A stretch of DNA of 64,000 bases. Source: Pseudeuparius sepicola. Its lineage: Eukaryota > Arthropoda > Insecta > Coleoptera > Anthribidae. The stretch is from assembly GCA_963920635.1 (NCBI GenBank), contig OY987308.1, forward strand, positions 7,816,225-7,880,224, written 5' to 3'. A model generated the notes under the pieces. The model did not search any database, was not told where the DNA came from, and worked only from the letters and a program-made list of their open reading frames with translations. Shown piece by piece: positions 44,374 to 54,984 of the stretch (positions are counted from its first letter, which is position 1; each line of letters opens with the position of its first letter). A program made the translations under genes and the position numbers.

Positions 44374-47300
44374 TAGAATTGCACTATTTCCCTGACAAAA
44401 AAATATTACCCTATATTTGTATCTCTAACCCCCCAATCAAACTTTTAATCGACACTGGTTCCACCAAATCTTTTATTAACCCGAATATTGCTTTTCAAAA
44501 TTTTAAAAATTTTATACAGCATGATCCATTTATTGTATCTTCAGTTTTCCAAAGTTATTCTCAAAATTACTCCGCAAATATACCAAGTTTTCAAGAATTT
44601 AAATCAAATTTACCAATGAAATTTTATCTTTTCAATTTTCACAAAACCTTCCATGGATTAATTGGGATGGACAATATAAAATTAATACAAGCACTCTTAG
44701 ATTTTAGAGACAATCGAAATCAGCTTATAACTGAAAATGCTATTTTACCACTTCGATATTACGAAACCAATCAATCACATTTTTACCATTTACAGTTAGA
44801 ACCACATAGTATAACCCCTGTTAAATTACCCGTTAAAGAAGAATACGGACCTGTATTATTAAAATATCAGGAATTTCAAGGCGCAATTTTAAAAAGCTCT
44901 CTCTCTACAGCAAACGAAAACTTAGCGTGGGCTGAACTAGTTAATAATTCAGATGACGTTATCCAAATTACTTTGACCGACCCTGTACCTACATCAGAAT
45001 TTGATTTAGACGAACATTTTATTTACTCAGCAGAAATTATTCCCAATGACACTTATTTAGAAAATTCAGACATAGAAAATTTAATTAGAACCTCTCACAT
45101 GAATGAAGAAGAACGTAAACAAATTTTAAAAATTTGCAGAAAATATTCAGACATTTTTCATAGACCCGAATTACCTCTTACTTTTACGAACCAAATGAAA
45201 CACAGCATAAGGACCAAAGACGAAATTCCCGTATACACCAAATCATATAGGTACCCGTATATACATAAACCCGAAGTACAGAGACAAATATCCTCGATGT
45301 TAGACCAAGGTATAATTAGACCAAGTAATTCACCCTGGTCATCCCCCATATGGATCGTCCCCAAAAAGGCCGACGCATCTGGACAGAAAAAGTGGCGAAT
45401 AGTCGTCGACTATCGCAAATTAAACGAAAAAACTATCGATGACCGCTACCCTCTCCCTAACATTACAGACGTACTAGACAAACTTGGACGTTGTAACTAC
45501 TTCACGACACTAGACTTGGCAAGTGGATTTCATCAAATTGAGATGAACCCTGCAGACATCCCTAAAACCGCTTTTAACGTAGAGAACGGGCATTACGAAT
45601 ACGTTCGAATGCCTATGGGCTTAAAAAACGCCCCTGCAACCTTTCAGAGGGTAATAGACAATATCCTCAGAGGGTTACAAAACGAGATATGCCTTGTATA
45701 TCTCGACGATATCATAATCTTTTCCACTTCGCTTCAAGAACACTTAATAAATTTAACAAAAGTATTTCAACGCCTAAGAGAAACAAATTTCAAAATTCAG
45801 CTCGATAAATCGGAATTTTTACAAAAAGAAGTCGCGTATCTCGGACATGTTGTTACCCCAGAAGGAGTACGACCAAACCCAGACAAAATTATTGCTATAA
45901 AAAAATATCCCTTACCAAAAACAACAAAAGAGATAAAAGGATTTTTAGGTTTATTAGGTTACTACAGAAAATTTATTAAAGACTTCGCTCGTATCACTAA
46001 ACCCTTCACTTTATGTTTAAAAAAGGATGCAAAAATCGAATTAACTCCCCAATATGTCAAATGCTTTGAAGACTGTAAAAATCTCTTAATGAATGAACCA
46101 CTTTTACAATACCCCGACTTTACGAAACAGTTTAACTTGACCACTGATGCAAGTAACGTCGCGATCGGCGCTATCTTATCACAAGGACCTATCGGAAATG
46201 ACAAACCTATTGCATACGCCTCTCGGACTCTAAATGAATCGGAACAAAATTACAGCACCATCGAAAAAGAGCTTTTAGCAATCGTATTTGCAACAAAATA
46301 TTTCAGACCATATTTATTTGGACGCAAATTCAAAATTTTAACAGATCATAGACCTCTCGTGTGGCTTATGTCACTAAAAGAACCCAACTCACGACTAGTA
46401 AGATGGCGACTAAAACTTGAAGAATTTGACTATGAAATACAATACAAAAAAGGAAAGACAAACACAAACGCAGACGCACTTTCACGTGTAGAAATACACA
46501 CCAAAGAAATTTTTAATTACATAGAAGAATTTAACAAATCTCTCGAAAAATCAAAAGAAAAAGAAACTGACAATTTTTCGACTACAGGAAACATTGACGA
46601 GCAACCAGACTTAAATGACGTGAACGAACCATCTACAAGCACAACCCATGTACAAAACGAACCATCGACAAATAATGCACAAATTAATCAAGACCCAAAT
46701 CAGGATCCTTCATCAGAAGAAACTATATCAGCCGAGGAAATCGACGATAACACGGTTCATACTAGCCATGAAAATCCAATACAAGAATTACCCTCGACTG
46801 ACAGGTGTTTAAATTCTTTTGACCACCAAATTAAAATAAAATTTGTTTTACATTCCCCAGCGACGCCTAAACGCGAAAGCACTTTTCCTAATAAAAAACG
46901 TTTAAATGTCCAAATTTCCATAAATAATGTAGAAACCGACATAATTAACTTGTTTAAAAATTATTTAGATCCTAAATTCACTTATGCTATATATTTTGAT
47001 AAAGAAGATTATGCTCCACGTATATGCGAGATTCTCAGGAAAACATTTAAAAATGCAGCTTACAAGTTAATGAAATGTAATACTTTCCTAGAAGATGTAA
47101 CAGATGCAAATATGCAAACTCAGATTATTCAAAATTATCACGAAAGCAAGACGAACCACCGCGGAATCCTAGAAACTGAAACCCGAATAAAAAGAAAATA
47201 TTACTGGCCCGGAATAAAAAACGACGTTGCTAACTACATAAATTTCTGCGAAATATGCCAACAAAATAAGTACGATCGAAATCCACCTAAACAAAAATTA

Positions 47301-48185
47301 ATGCTTACTCCCACACCTTCGAAACCATTCGAAATTGTTCACGTAGATACCTTTCAAGCACACGGACAAAAATTCTTAACGATGATAGATACATTCTCTA
47401 AGTACAGTCAAGCATACCCCTTAAACGGGTTATCCGCAATAGAAATTGTAAAAGCTTTCGTTATTTTCATGACCCATCACGGCTTACCCTCTTTAGTTGT
47501 TATGGATAACGGTACAGAATTTAAAAATTCTATAATACAAGAATTTTTCAAAACTCACAAAATTAACTCTCACTATATCACTATAAATAGCCCTCAATCA
47601 AACGGAGCCATAGAACGTTTTCATTCGACACTTCTTGAACATTTAAGAGTAATAATTCATAAAAACAAAGGAAAAATCGACATTCTAAATCAAATGCCTT
47701 ATGCAATACTCGGATACAATAATTCAATACATTCTACAACCAAACAAAAACCTATCGACGTTATAAATGGACATTTAAATACGAAAGACCCTTTTGACAT
47801 CGACATTAACCAGCAACTAATGAATAACTATATCGAAGAACACCGCGAAGCTACAAAACAAATTTATAAAAAATTAAACGAACAATTGACAGAACACAAA
47901 GGACAAACTATAGAGTATCATAATAAAAATCGAGAAGATCCTTTAACTTATCAACCAGACGATGACGTCTATCGAAAAGTAGTTTCTAACAACCGTAATA
48001 AATTATGCAAAAAGTACCAAAAAGGTAAAGTTGTTCGAAATAAAAGTATTCAGGTAAAAACCGCGAAAAAGACTCTTCACAAACAAAATATTAGACGACC
48101 AAAAGTAAAGCATAAAAAATTGTTGCAGGTTCCACCTAGTAGTACTACTGACAGTGCAGGTACAGACAGACATAACCATAACTAA
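44334..48185 (+). CDS. pol: pol polyprotein (protease, reverse transcriptase, RNase H, integrase)
   Basis: An open frame of about 1280 residues in the -1 frame relative to gag. There is no ATG at its beginning (44379 is TTG), so it is probably made as Gag-Pol by frameshifting. Residues numbered from 44379: protease LLIDTGSTKSF at about 23-33; RT from about 270 with VDYRKLN and YLDD at about 440; RNase H TDAS at about 588 and the RNase H-like tail ending ADALSR; integrase zinc finger H-x-H...C-x2-C at about 920-965 and the DDE residues at about 988, 1042 and 1078. It ends at 48185, overlapping env. All catalytic motifs appear intact. Confidence 0.95.
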   Translation, partial: KFSTRSKLRTRNIIELHYFPDKKILPYICISNPPIKLLIDTGSTKSFINPNIAFQNFKNFIQHDPFIVSSVFQSYSQNYSANIPSFQEFKSNLPMKFYLFNFHKTFHGLIGMDNIKLIQALLDFRDNRNQLITENAILPLRYYETNQSHFYHLQLEPHSITPVKLPVKEEYGPVLLKYQEFQGAILKSSLSTANENLAWAELVNNSDDVIQITLTDPVPTSEFDLDEHFIYSAEIIPNDTYLENSDIENLIRTSHMNEEERKQILKICRKYSDIFHRPELPLTFTNQMKHSIRTKDEIPVYTKSYRYPYIHKPEVQRQISSMLDQGIIRPSNSPWSSPIWIVPKKADASGQKKWRIVVDYRKLNEKTIDDRYPLPNITDVLDKLGRCNYFTTLDLASGFHQIEMNPADIPKTAFNVENGHYEYVRMPMGLKNAPATFQRVIDNILRGLQNEICLVYLDDIIIFSTSLQEHLINLTKVFQRLRETNFKIQLDKSEFLQKEVAYLGHVVTPEGVRPNPDKIIAIKKYPLPKTTKEIKGFLGLLGYYRKFIKDFARITKPFTLCLKKDAKIELTPQYVKCFEDCKNLLMNEPLLQYPDFTKQFNLTTDASNVAIGAILSQGPIGNDKPIAYASRTLNESEQNYSTIEKELLAIVFATKYFRPYLFGRKFKILTDHRPLVWLMSLKEPNSRLVRWRLKLEEFDYEIQYKKGKTNTNADALSRVEIHTKEIFNYIEEFNKSLEKSKEKETDNFSTTGNIDEQPDLNDVNEPSTSTTHVQNEPSTNNAQINQDPNQDPSSEETISAEEIDDNTVHTSHENPIQELPSTDRCLNSFDHQIKIKFVLHSPATPKRESTFPNKKRLNVQISINNVETDIINLFKNYLDPKFTYAIYFDKEDYAPRICEILRKTFKNAAYKLMKCNTFLEDVTDANMQTQIIQNYHESKTNHRGILETETRIKRKYYWPGIKNDVANYINFCEICQQNKYDRNPPKQKLMLTPTPSKPFEIVHVDTFQAHGQKFLTMIDTFSKYSQAYPLNGLSAIEIVKAFVIFMTHHGLPSLVVMDNGTEFKNSIIQEFFKTHKINSHYITINSPQSNGAIERFHSTLLEHLRVIIHKNKGKIDILNQMPYAILGYNNSIHSTTKQKPIDVINGHLNTKDPFDIDINQQLMNNYIEEHREATKQIYKKLNEQLTEHKGQTIEYHNKNREDPLTYQPDDDVYRKVVSNNRNKLCKKYQKGKVVRNKSIQVKTAKKTLHKQNIRRPKVKHKKLLQVPPSSTTDSAGTDRHNHN

Positions 48186-49800
48186 ACTCGACAAAAATCC
48201 AGGGATCCTTCCTTATAAACTTGGAACTGCCAAAGTTTACTCCCGAACCCATACCTTTATTCGTTACATTGATCTTAACCCCATAAAAAATGAAATTGAA
48301 CTCATTAAAAATCAGTACAGTGATATTTCCCTTGTTGCGAAAGATTTCTTTAAAAATGCTTTCGCCGTTGACCTAATTAATTTTGATAAAGCTTTAAAGT
48401 ATCAGTTACATACAGCAGAAACAAAGTTCGACACACTCAATCCAGCTGGTAGAACAAAACGTGGTCTTATAAACGGATTAGGTTCCATAATAAAAACCAT
48501 TACCGGAAATTTAGATGCAGACGATGCCTACTATTACGATCAAGCTATTAAGAATCTACAGGATAATCAAAAAATTGTTGTCAAAAAGTTAAACAAAGAA
48601 ATCTCATTGACGACAAGAATTATCAATAATTTTAATAAAACAGTTTCATTAATTAAACATGATCAAGAACTTATAACAAAACGCTTAAATATCGTAATAG
48701 AAGATTTTGTTAATAAGTTTGAATCAGAATTCATAATTTATACAAAAATGAGAGATATTTTAGACCAAATTAATTTACTACTAAACGTGGTTTTACAGTT
48801 ATTAAACGACATAGAAAATGCTGTGACATTTTCCCGACTAGGTAAAGTTCATAGTAGCATACTAAAAATTGATGATTTGCAACATATTATAAAAATTTTA
48901 GAAACTCTTTATTCACCTGAACAGTTAATTTTTCCCTTAAAAACAGACATTCATCGATATTACGATGTTCTAAATGTAGAATCTTACTATTCAGGATCGA
49001 AAATAATTTTCGTTGTTCACTTTCCAATCACTATGCCAGAATCGTTTTCATACTATCACTTATTTTCTATTCCAACACAAAATTCCACCACAATAATTCC
49101 TAAAAATACATATCTGATCATGAATGAGAATTTCTACCAATATGTATCACTTCCCTGCACCAACCTGCATCCCAAATTCTACTGTCCCGAAAACTCTCTC
49201 ATCGAAGGAGCAGTTAAAGAAGATTGTTTATTCCAATTACTTCAACTGACGATTACGCCAAGGAACTGCCAGCTCACCCCTGTTCGAGTTAACGAAGAAT
49301 TCGTACAAGAAATTGACAATTCACACTATATTGGAATTTTTCCCAATAAAACGAAAATCCAAACATTATGTGAAACTACCGACTTCATAACACTTCAAGG
49401 AAATTATCTCATCAATATCCCGACTGGATGCCAATTCCGACTGAAACATTATAACTTTATTAATGACAAATCCGTAAATCAGGGACAACCCTTGTTATTA
49501 CCAGAAATCAAAATTGCAACAACCGAAAACCCCAGAAAATTACCAACACTAAAGCTACAAAATATTCGACTTGACGAAATACATAAGCTTCAAATGGACC
49601 AACAACGATTAACACCGGTAGAAGAATCACTAGATCCGCTGTCAACCAGTTTTTGGACATTACCAATTTATGGACTTATTCTGATTGCCTTATTGTACAT
49701 TTTAATAATTCAAGTCAAGAAAAGAAGATGTACAGACGTAGCACCGGCCCAAGCGGAAGAAAATCCACAAGCCAACCCTCGGATATTTTTCAACCACTGA
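48129..49800 (+). CDS. env: env glycoprotein, main exon (spliced)
   Basis: An open frame of about 555 residues with no ATG near its start. It follows a good acceptor, TGTTGCAG, ending at 48128. A matching GTGAGT donor at 43048 lies after a short ATG frame (43022-43047), and the join keeps the env frame and would supply a hydrophobic leader. The body has a basic furin-type site (RTKR, about residue 110) followed by a glycine-rich fusion-peptide-like segment. Clustered Cys residues lie in the middle, with a C-terminal membrane span (LPIYGLILIALLYILII) and a short basic tail. Errantivirus Env is related to baculovirus F proteins and mediates membrane fusion. It seems intact; expression is not shown. 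Confidence 0.9.
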
Positions 49801-49817
49801 AAAATATACCTCGATTT

Positions 49818-49828
49818 GGGGATGGAGG
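49818..49828 (+). promoter_or_regulatory. polypurine tract
   Basis: GGGGATGGAGG directly abuts the 3' LTR, the usual plus-strand primer position. It follows the env stop by 17 bp. Confidence 0.85.
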
Positions 49829-50053
49829 AGTTATATCAACGCCAACTAGAAAACACTTGTTAAACAAGCAGTTCTTGTAATAATTGTAATGTAACACCTT
49901 TGTCAGCAGTAATGTTACTTTTTATGTTTTCACCCGTTCTTGTGTATTCAGTCTCGACATAGCCATTTCACGGTTCACATCTATTGTAGATTGTACCTTT
50001 TGAGAAAAATAAATCTTTTTAAAAACCAGTATCTGCGTTCACTGAATTTAAGT
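49829..50053 (+). repeat. 3' LTR
   Basis: 225 bp; no difference from the 5' LTR was noticed in a base-by-base read. Followed by the CGTA duplication. Confidence 0.95.
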
Positions 50054-50057
50054 CGTA

Positions 50058-50621
50058 GCATGACTTTGTCGGTCCCGTAAGCAAATAATCCCATGGCCCC
50101 CCCACAAACGGCAAACCCCAAACAAACTCAAATTTGGGCAAAAACAGTTTATTAAAAAAAACGAATATAAGTCCTCAGTAATCCATTCCATAAACAACAG
50201 CACCAGCTTATTTGAAAGTAACTAATTTTACTTACAGGAACAAAAGACTAAAAGCTTCAGTCAACGTAAGGAACAGCTTGTTTAAAAAATAGTCATATTT
50301 GGGTAACTAGTTATTTACCCATATATATTTTATTGCAATAAAAAAGATTCAGAATCAAATCTAAAAATTTCGCTTACGAGCTTTCGTTTCTGCAAAAGTA
50401 TTGACTAGATGTTGCACATTCATTTTTAAGGCCACCTGGTGTTCAATCACTAAAATCGATAGATCATGCAAAGGAGTTTGTGACATTGCATTTCGGAGGT
50501 AAGTTTTTATCATTTTAAGCTTACTAAATAAAAGATAACATAACAAAACTTCGGACAAGTCACTTTCTAGTACTGCATATTTCTCAGCACTTTTTCCACA
50601 AATGCATTAACTAGCATGTTT
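50058..50621 (-). mobile_element. left part of a hAT element, unit 1 copy
   Basis: Continues the hAT terminus of 42609-42618 after the errantivirus. It matches 57879-58489 and stops at the duplication junction. It carries the end of a transposase gene on the minus strand (50361-50621), in which 42 bp coding for the conserved FLTLPVSVATAGRS region are deleted in frame. Confidence 0.85.
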
Positions 50622-50650
50622 TGGTACCTCTTCACCCTTAATGAAACACC

Positions 50651-50652
<2 letters not shown>

Positions 50653-50719
<67 letters not shown>
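50653..50719. repeat. (TA)n microsatellite
   Basis: Counterpart of 37255-37328. The small open frames here (YIYIYI) are artefacts of the repeat. Confidence 0.95.
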
Positions 50720-50722
<3 letters not shown>

Positions 50723-50756
50723 ATGTAAGATTAGCGAGTGTAAATGTAACAATTAC

Positions 50757-51054
50757 AAGAAAAGGTGATAATGGGCAAACACTCAAAGTTAACAAAAAGA
50801 AAAAACTAGTAACCGCATACACGTGTTTCATGCTATTTGGCAATCATCAGTACGGTGCAACATTAACCAAATCAAAAGATAGGCATGATTTGGGAAGCAA
50901 CAAATGAAGTCCAGGCAGGAGCCAACAGCACATTTGCAGCTTCAGTCAGCACATCCCCTATTTTGGGGCTTGTACTAACATCGCCACGGAGGCTGCGGTT
51001 ACTAGTTTTTTCTTTTTGTTAACTTTGAGTGTTTGCCCATTATCACCTTTTCTT
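50757..51054. mobile_element. foldback MITE, about 300 bp, inside the (TA)n tract
   Basis: AAGAAAAGGTGATAATGGGC on the left is mirrored by GCCCATTATCACCTTTTCTT on the right. Arms of about 60 bp extend to ACTAGTAACCGCA. It is absent from the matching place in unit 1, so it inserted after the duplication, into TA repeats. Confidence 0.8.
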
Positions 51055-51355
51055 ATATATATATATATATATATATATTTAAATACCGACCTATATCATA
51101 ATAATATAATAATACAACACCTAACTACTTATATCGGTCAATTCACCGAATACAAATTGACGTAACAGCAATTCAGGGATTTTTTTTACAGAAAATTCAA
51201 CTGTCAGAAATAAAAAATGTCATTGCGTGAATTGTTGTTAGTTCTAGTTCTGTAAGGTATACAACTACTTTCTTCTTATTAAATGTATGAGTTTCCAATA
51301 ATATTTATTAAGGAACTACCTCGTCACAAAGTACAAATACATAAATATTAGCATA

Positions 51356-51733
51356 TACAGGGTGAGTCTGAAATAACTGGCATCCTTTTTTGGGTAAGAG
51401 AGATGGTCATTCTGAACAACTTTTCTTAATAATTTTTTTTCTACCGCCGAGATTGTTCTATAATCCATCCCCTCAAAATCCCTACTCTATGAAAACACGG
51501 CACTGGCGCCCTCCCAACAACCGAGTAGAAAATAGTAAATCATCAACTATAAAGTATTTTGAGAACGAGTTTACTCTATTCTCAGTGCCGTGTCTTCATA
51601 GACGGGGCATTTTAAGTGGGTAACTTAGAGAAAAATTTCGGCGATAGGAAAAAAATTATTAAGAAAAGTTGTTCAGAATGACCATCTCTCTTACCCAAAA
51701 AAGGATGCCAGTTATTTCAGACTCACCCTGCAT
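51356..51733. mobile_element. MITE TACAGGGTGAGTCTGAAATA, complete
   Basis: The left end TACAGGGTGAGTCTGAAATA and the right end TATTTCAGACTCACCCTGCA are inverted, with arms of about 80 bp (through GAACAACTTTTCTTAATAAT). The unit 1 copy has lost the right arm. Confidence 0.85.
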
Positions 51734-51916
51734 ATGTAGAGATGATTCAGTTAAAACCAAAATATTGACATTTTCGTTATATGAGTCTACAACGGTTGTA
51801 CTGCGTTTTGCGCAGTCTTTGTACCTTCACTTCTTTGGTTTCGACTCCTGTTCACTCAGAACTTGTCGAATCATGACATTATTTAACGCCTCTTCGATTT
51901 TCACAGCATCTACAGG

Positions 51917-52379
51917 GACCGGCAGAAAGTTGTACACAAAAATTTAATATTTTTAAACTCTGATTTCGATTAATTTGAATTTCTAGCTGCTAATCGAACA
52001 AAATTAAAGTTTAGTAGCCAATTCTTGTGTGACCCGATGATAAGTTGCGCTCGCGGTATTTTGTTTTTTCGAAAAAAAAAAATACAAAAAAAGTTAAATT
52101 TCTTTTTTTTTAATAGGTGGCTGTGACTTTAAATCTGACATCCACCTTTGATTCCAAACAACTTTTGTTAGTAACTTTTTACCGTATTTTAAAAAATAAG
52201 GGTACTTTACTCTTGAGTTATTTTGATATTTTTGAATCTACCTCGTATCCAAAAAGATATATTTAAATTTTGATATGTGCGTTTTGAGTTTGAAATGATG
52301 CACCAACTTTTATCACGAATAAAATTTTCTGAGAAATTAATAATAAAAAAGTTTTCCATTTGTGTCCAACTTTCTGCCG
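51917..52379. mobile_element. MITE of the CCGGCAGAAAGTTG family, complete
   Basis: GACCGGCAGAAAGTTGTACA on the left is mirrored by TGTCCAACTTTCTGCCGGTC on the right. The interior matches 37892-38300 and the fragment in the hAT gene at 13925-14242. Confidence 0.75.
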
Positions 52380-52380
52380 G

Positions 52381-52681
52381 TCACTGTATAAATTTCCAAA
52401 TACTCGGATGGCTTGCTGACAACTGCTGCTCAAACCAGTGATACCATCCTTCAGTAGAGTTATTCGTTTTCGGCAAGTTCTGTTTTACTCTATCGAAGCA
52501 CTTCCATTTTATGCTGATTAGAAAGCGAGGAGCCCGCCTGACGTGAATTCGGTTTGATCTCCCGATCCATGTGTCTTCAAAATAGTCTGTCAATTCTTGT
52601 ACTTCTTCTGGGAAAATTTCTCCATCACACATGTCTTCAAAAGCCCTCTCAACTGCATGCTCGGGTACCTGACCCTTGCCG
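52381..52681 (-). pseudogene. C-terminal fragment of a FLYWCH-type MULE transposase
   Basis: The minus-strand frame reads EEVQELTDYFEDTWIGRSNR, then RRAPRFLISIKWKCF, LPKTNNSTEGWYHWFEQQL and SHPSIWKFIQ. This order is typical of the end of MULE transposases that pair with FLYWCH fingers. The catalytic part is missing. It occurs only in unit 2. Confidence 0.7.
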
Positions 52682-52699
52682 CCTGCCGAAAATTTAAAT

Positions 52700-53305
52700 T
52701 AAATAGACAGTTGAATTTTCGGTGAAAAAACATTCCATGAAGTGTTGTTATGTGAATTTGTATTCGGTGAAATGCTTTGGGTGAATTGTTTTCGGTGAAT
52801 TCACTAGACCCGACTTTCAATGCATCGAAATCTGAATTTTCATAAAACAATGAATCGAAAATAATAGGTTACCTACTACCTAGGTACATATAAGAAACTT
52901 ATATGTTTTTGACGAAATAAAAACAAGTTTTAACAGAAAAAATACTTTTTATCAGTATTTGTAATTCCAAATACAAATAGCCATTTTCTCAAATACCGAG
53001 TATTTAATTAGCAAAAAGTAATCTTGATTGGAAACTTCCACAGGCAGAATATGATGATATTAGTTTCTCTTCTGGATGATCTGTATCAATACCAATATCA
53101 ATACTGTATGATCTAGGAGACGACTAGAGTTTAAAAGCTTTAAAATTACAATAAGAAATTTTCTAAGAAAATGTATTTTATCAGTTTTGCGAGTATTTGT
53201 CTTATTTTAATTGATGTGCATTGTGTAGAATAATGGGTATAATTTTAAGAATAGGTTTTATCTGACAGGTGTAAGCATAACATATAATGTTAAACACGTA
53301 AAAAT
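52700..53305. other. unassigned DNA present only in unit 2
   Basis: The motif TTCGGTGAA(A/T) recurs four times at 52708-52802. No gene was recognised. Confidence 0.35.
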
Positions 53306-53455
53306 ATGCTATGCTATGCTATGCTATGCTATGCTATGCTATGCTATGCTATGCTATGCTATGCTAGACTAGGCTAGGCTAGGCTAGGCTAGGCTAGGCT
53401 AGGCTAGGCTAGGCTATGCTATGCTATGCTATGCTATGCTATACTATACTATACC
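53306..53455. repeat. compound pentanucleotide microsatellite
   Basis: (ATGCT)12 at 53306-53365, one AGACT, (AGGCT)9 at 53371-53415, (ATGCT)5 at 53416-53440, then ATACT units. The AGGCT block is embedded in ATGCT repeats, as if a T-to-G change spread within the array. It is not the insect telomere repeat. Confidence 0.95.
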
Positions 53456-53693
53456 ACTATCAATTTTATCATTAAGCTTTTTCTGAATCTATCCAGTGAA
53501 ATTAGTTTTATAGACAAAAGAAATCTACTTTTATATGTAAGTACCTGTTTGTTTGTTTTTTCTCTTAATTTTAAACTGTTTAACTTTTATTAAAAAAAAA
53601 ATTTTTGTTTATTTTATATTGCTTAAGATTAACAATTTTACTTGTTTACTTGTGTATTATGTCACTAATAAGTGTATTATCCTTGACAACTTC

Positions 53694-54533
53694 CAGGGAC
53701 GGACTGGGTACGAAAATATTGGCGGGTTGATGAAACCAGCGGCGCCAGCGCCTGGGGCCTACTTTAAAAATTCAAATACCTATATCAGTTAGTCTTATAT
53801 TACTATAAAAATACAAAAAATATAAAAATAAATATATATTTAAAAAATATATCTAAAAATTAATAAAAAACACTTTTTCTTGAAATCGGCAGTGAAGTGT
53901 CTCAAAATCGTCATTAAAAGCTCAGAAATCGGCACTGAAGTAGCCCATTATTGTACGATTTTTTCAATAAGTAGGCCTTGCAGAGATGTAAACATCAAGC
54001 GTCAGAAGCGGAGCCATCGCCAGTCAAAAGTGACAAAATATTCAAAATCCGGCCAATAATTGTCACCTATAGAAGCGCAATCTCTCAGTATAATTAATAA
54101 TAGTAGGTTTGAATATCAATCTATTTTTCATGGACGCTGCATAACAGGCAGCAGGTCGGAGTTTCTATTGGAAAGCGCCGTGCCTCGTCAAACTTGACCT
54201 AGGTAGAGCGATCGTTAAAGTCAAGCAACGCCGCGCGCAGTCGGGTCATGGACTGGCGCTTCCTTATGATTATTTTTTGTCTAATAAAACATTTTTTCCG
54301 ATTTAAAAAAAGTATGTACAGCACTGAAGTTCTTCTTATTTGAATACTTCGATACGATATTTGTCTTCTTGAGTCAAAGTAACTTCAGGTGTGGATTCCT
54401 CAAAAGACGTCTTAATTTTTCGATTTTTGTTATTCCGTATTTTAACACAGCCGTTGCGTTGCGGCGCTGTTATTAAAAGAAAGGGTGGCGCGGCGGGTTC
54501 CGCCCGCCAGCACGCCGGGCCAGTCCGTCCCTG
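53694..54533. mobile_element. non-autonomous hAT element, unit 2 copy
   Basis: Counterpart of 38438-39277, with the same ends and the same ACAACTTC duplication. Confidence 0.85.
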
Positions 54534-54984
54534 ACAACTTCTAATTGTTTTATACCTAAATTGTAGTGTCCTGATGAAGACCGAATAAACAGGTCGAAAC
54601 GACGACAAATATAAAAAAATCGTCACAAAAAATACCAATCTAAAAAATAAAATTAGTTTCGAATTACAAGCGCGCTATTGAGTCCCTTATACGCGTTGCC
54701 GCTATTATTTGGATTGACATATTTTTATTGTATCATGTTAGATTGACTATATTATACATTATACCCGTACGCTAGTCGACCGCTCCGATCTCCGCTTTAT
54801 ACCGAGCATGCACCAGACTTAGGGAGCCGCTTTATACCAAACAAGCACCAGACTTTCGGAGCCGGCTCCCTCTCAGGACAAGGGACTTTAAATCGGAACG
54901 GCCGCCTGCTTACGCATCTGTCCTGGTTAATCTGTGCCTCTGATGTCTAATGAATAAATCGGTTAATTTTGACGATAACTTTTT

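Larger units (their letters stand above)
42619..50053 (+). mobile_element. full-length errantivirus (insect endogenous retrovirus, Ty3/Gypsy)
   Basis: 7435 bp with two 225 bp LTRs, a tRNA-Ser-type primer-binding site, gag, pol, env and a polypurine tract. The target duplication CGTA is at 42615-42618 and 50054-50057. The LTRs look identical by eye and all three frames are open, so the insertion is recent and may be active. It lies in the hAT terminus of duplication unit 1 and is absent from unit 2, so it postdates the duplication. LTRs with AGTTAT...TAAGT ends and a PBS overlapping the LTR by one base are typical of errantiviruses. Confidence 0.97.
37222..50621. repeat. segmental tandem duplication, unit 1
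   Basis: Begins inside the MITE at TGGTACCTCTTCACCC and ends inside a hAT element at GCATGTTTT. It matches 50622-58489 with only scattered substitutions. It contains the later errantivirus insertion (42619-50053) and lacks about 0.3 kb and 1.2 kb present in unit 2. Offsets to unit 2 are 13749, then 15256 bp. Confidence 0.9.

Noticed and set aside
49653..49880. Frame overlapping the end of env
   Set aside because: A shadow frame of env that runs into the 3' LTR, with no independent support.
50567..50907. Open frames of alternating Tyr-Ile on both strands
   Set aside because: They are translations of the (TA)n microsatellite, not genes.
53306..53455. Telomere-like repeat
   Set aside because: Units are ATGCT/AGGCT, not TTAGG or TCAGG, and the array is interstitial and short.
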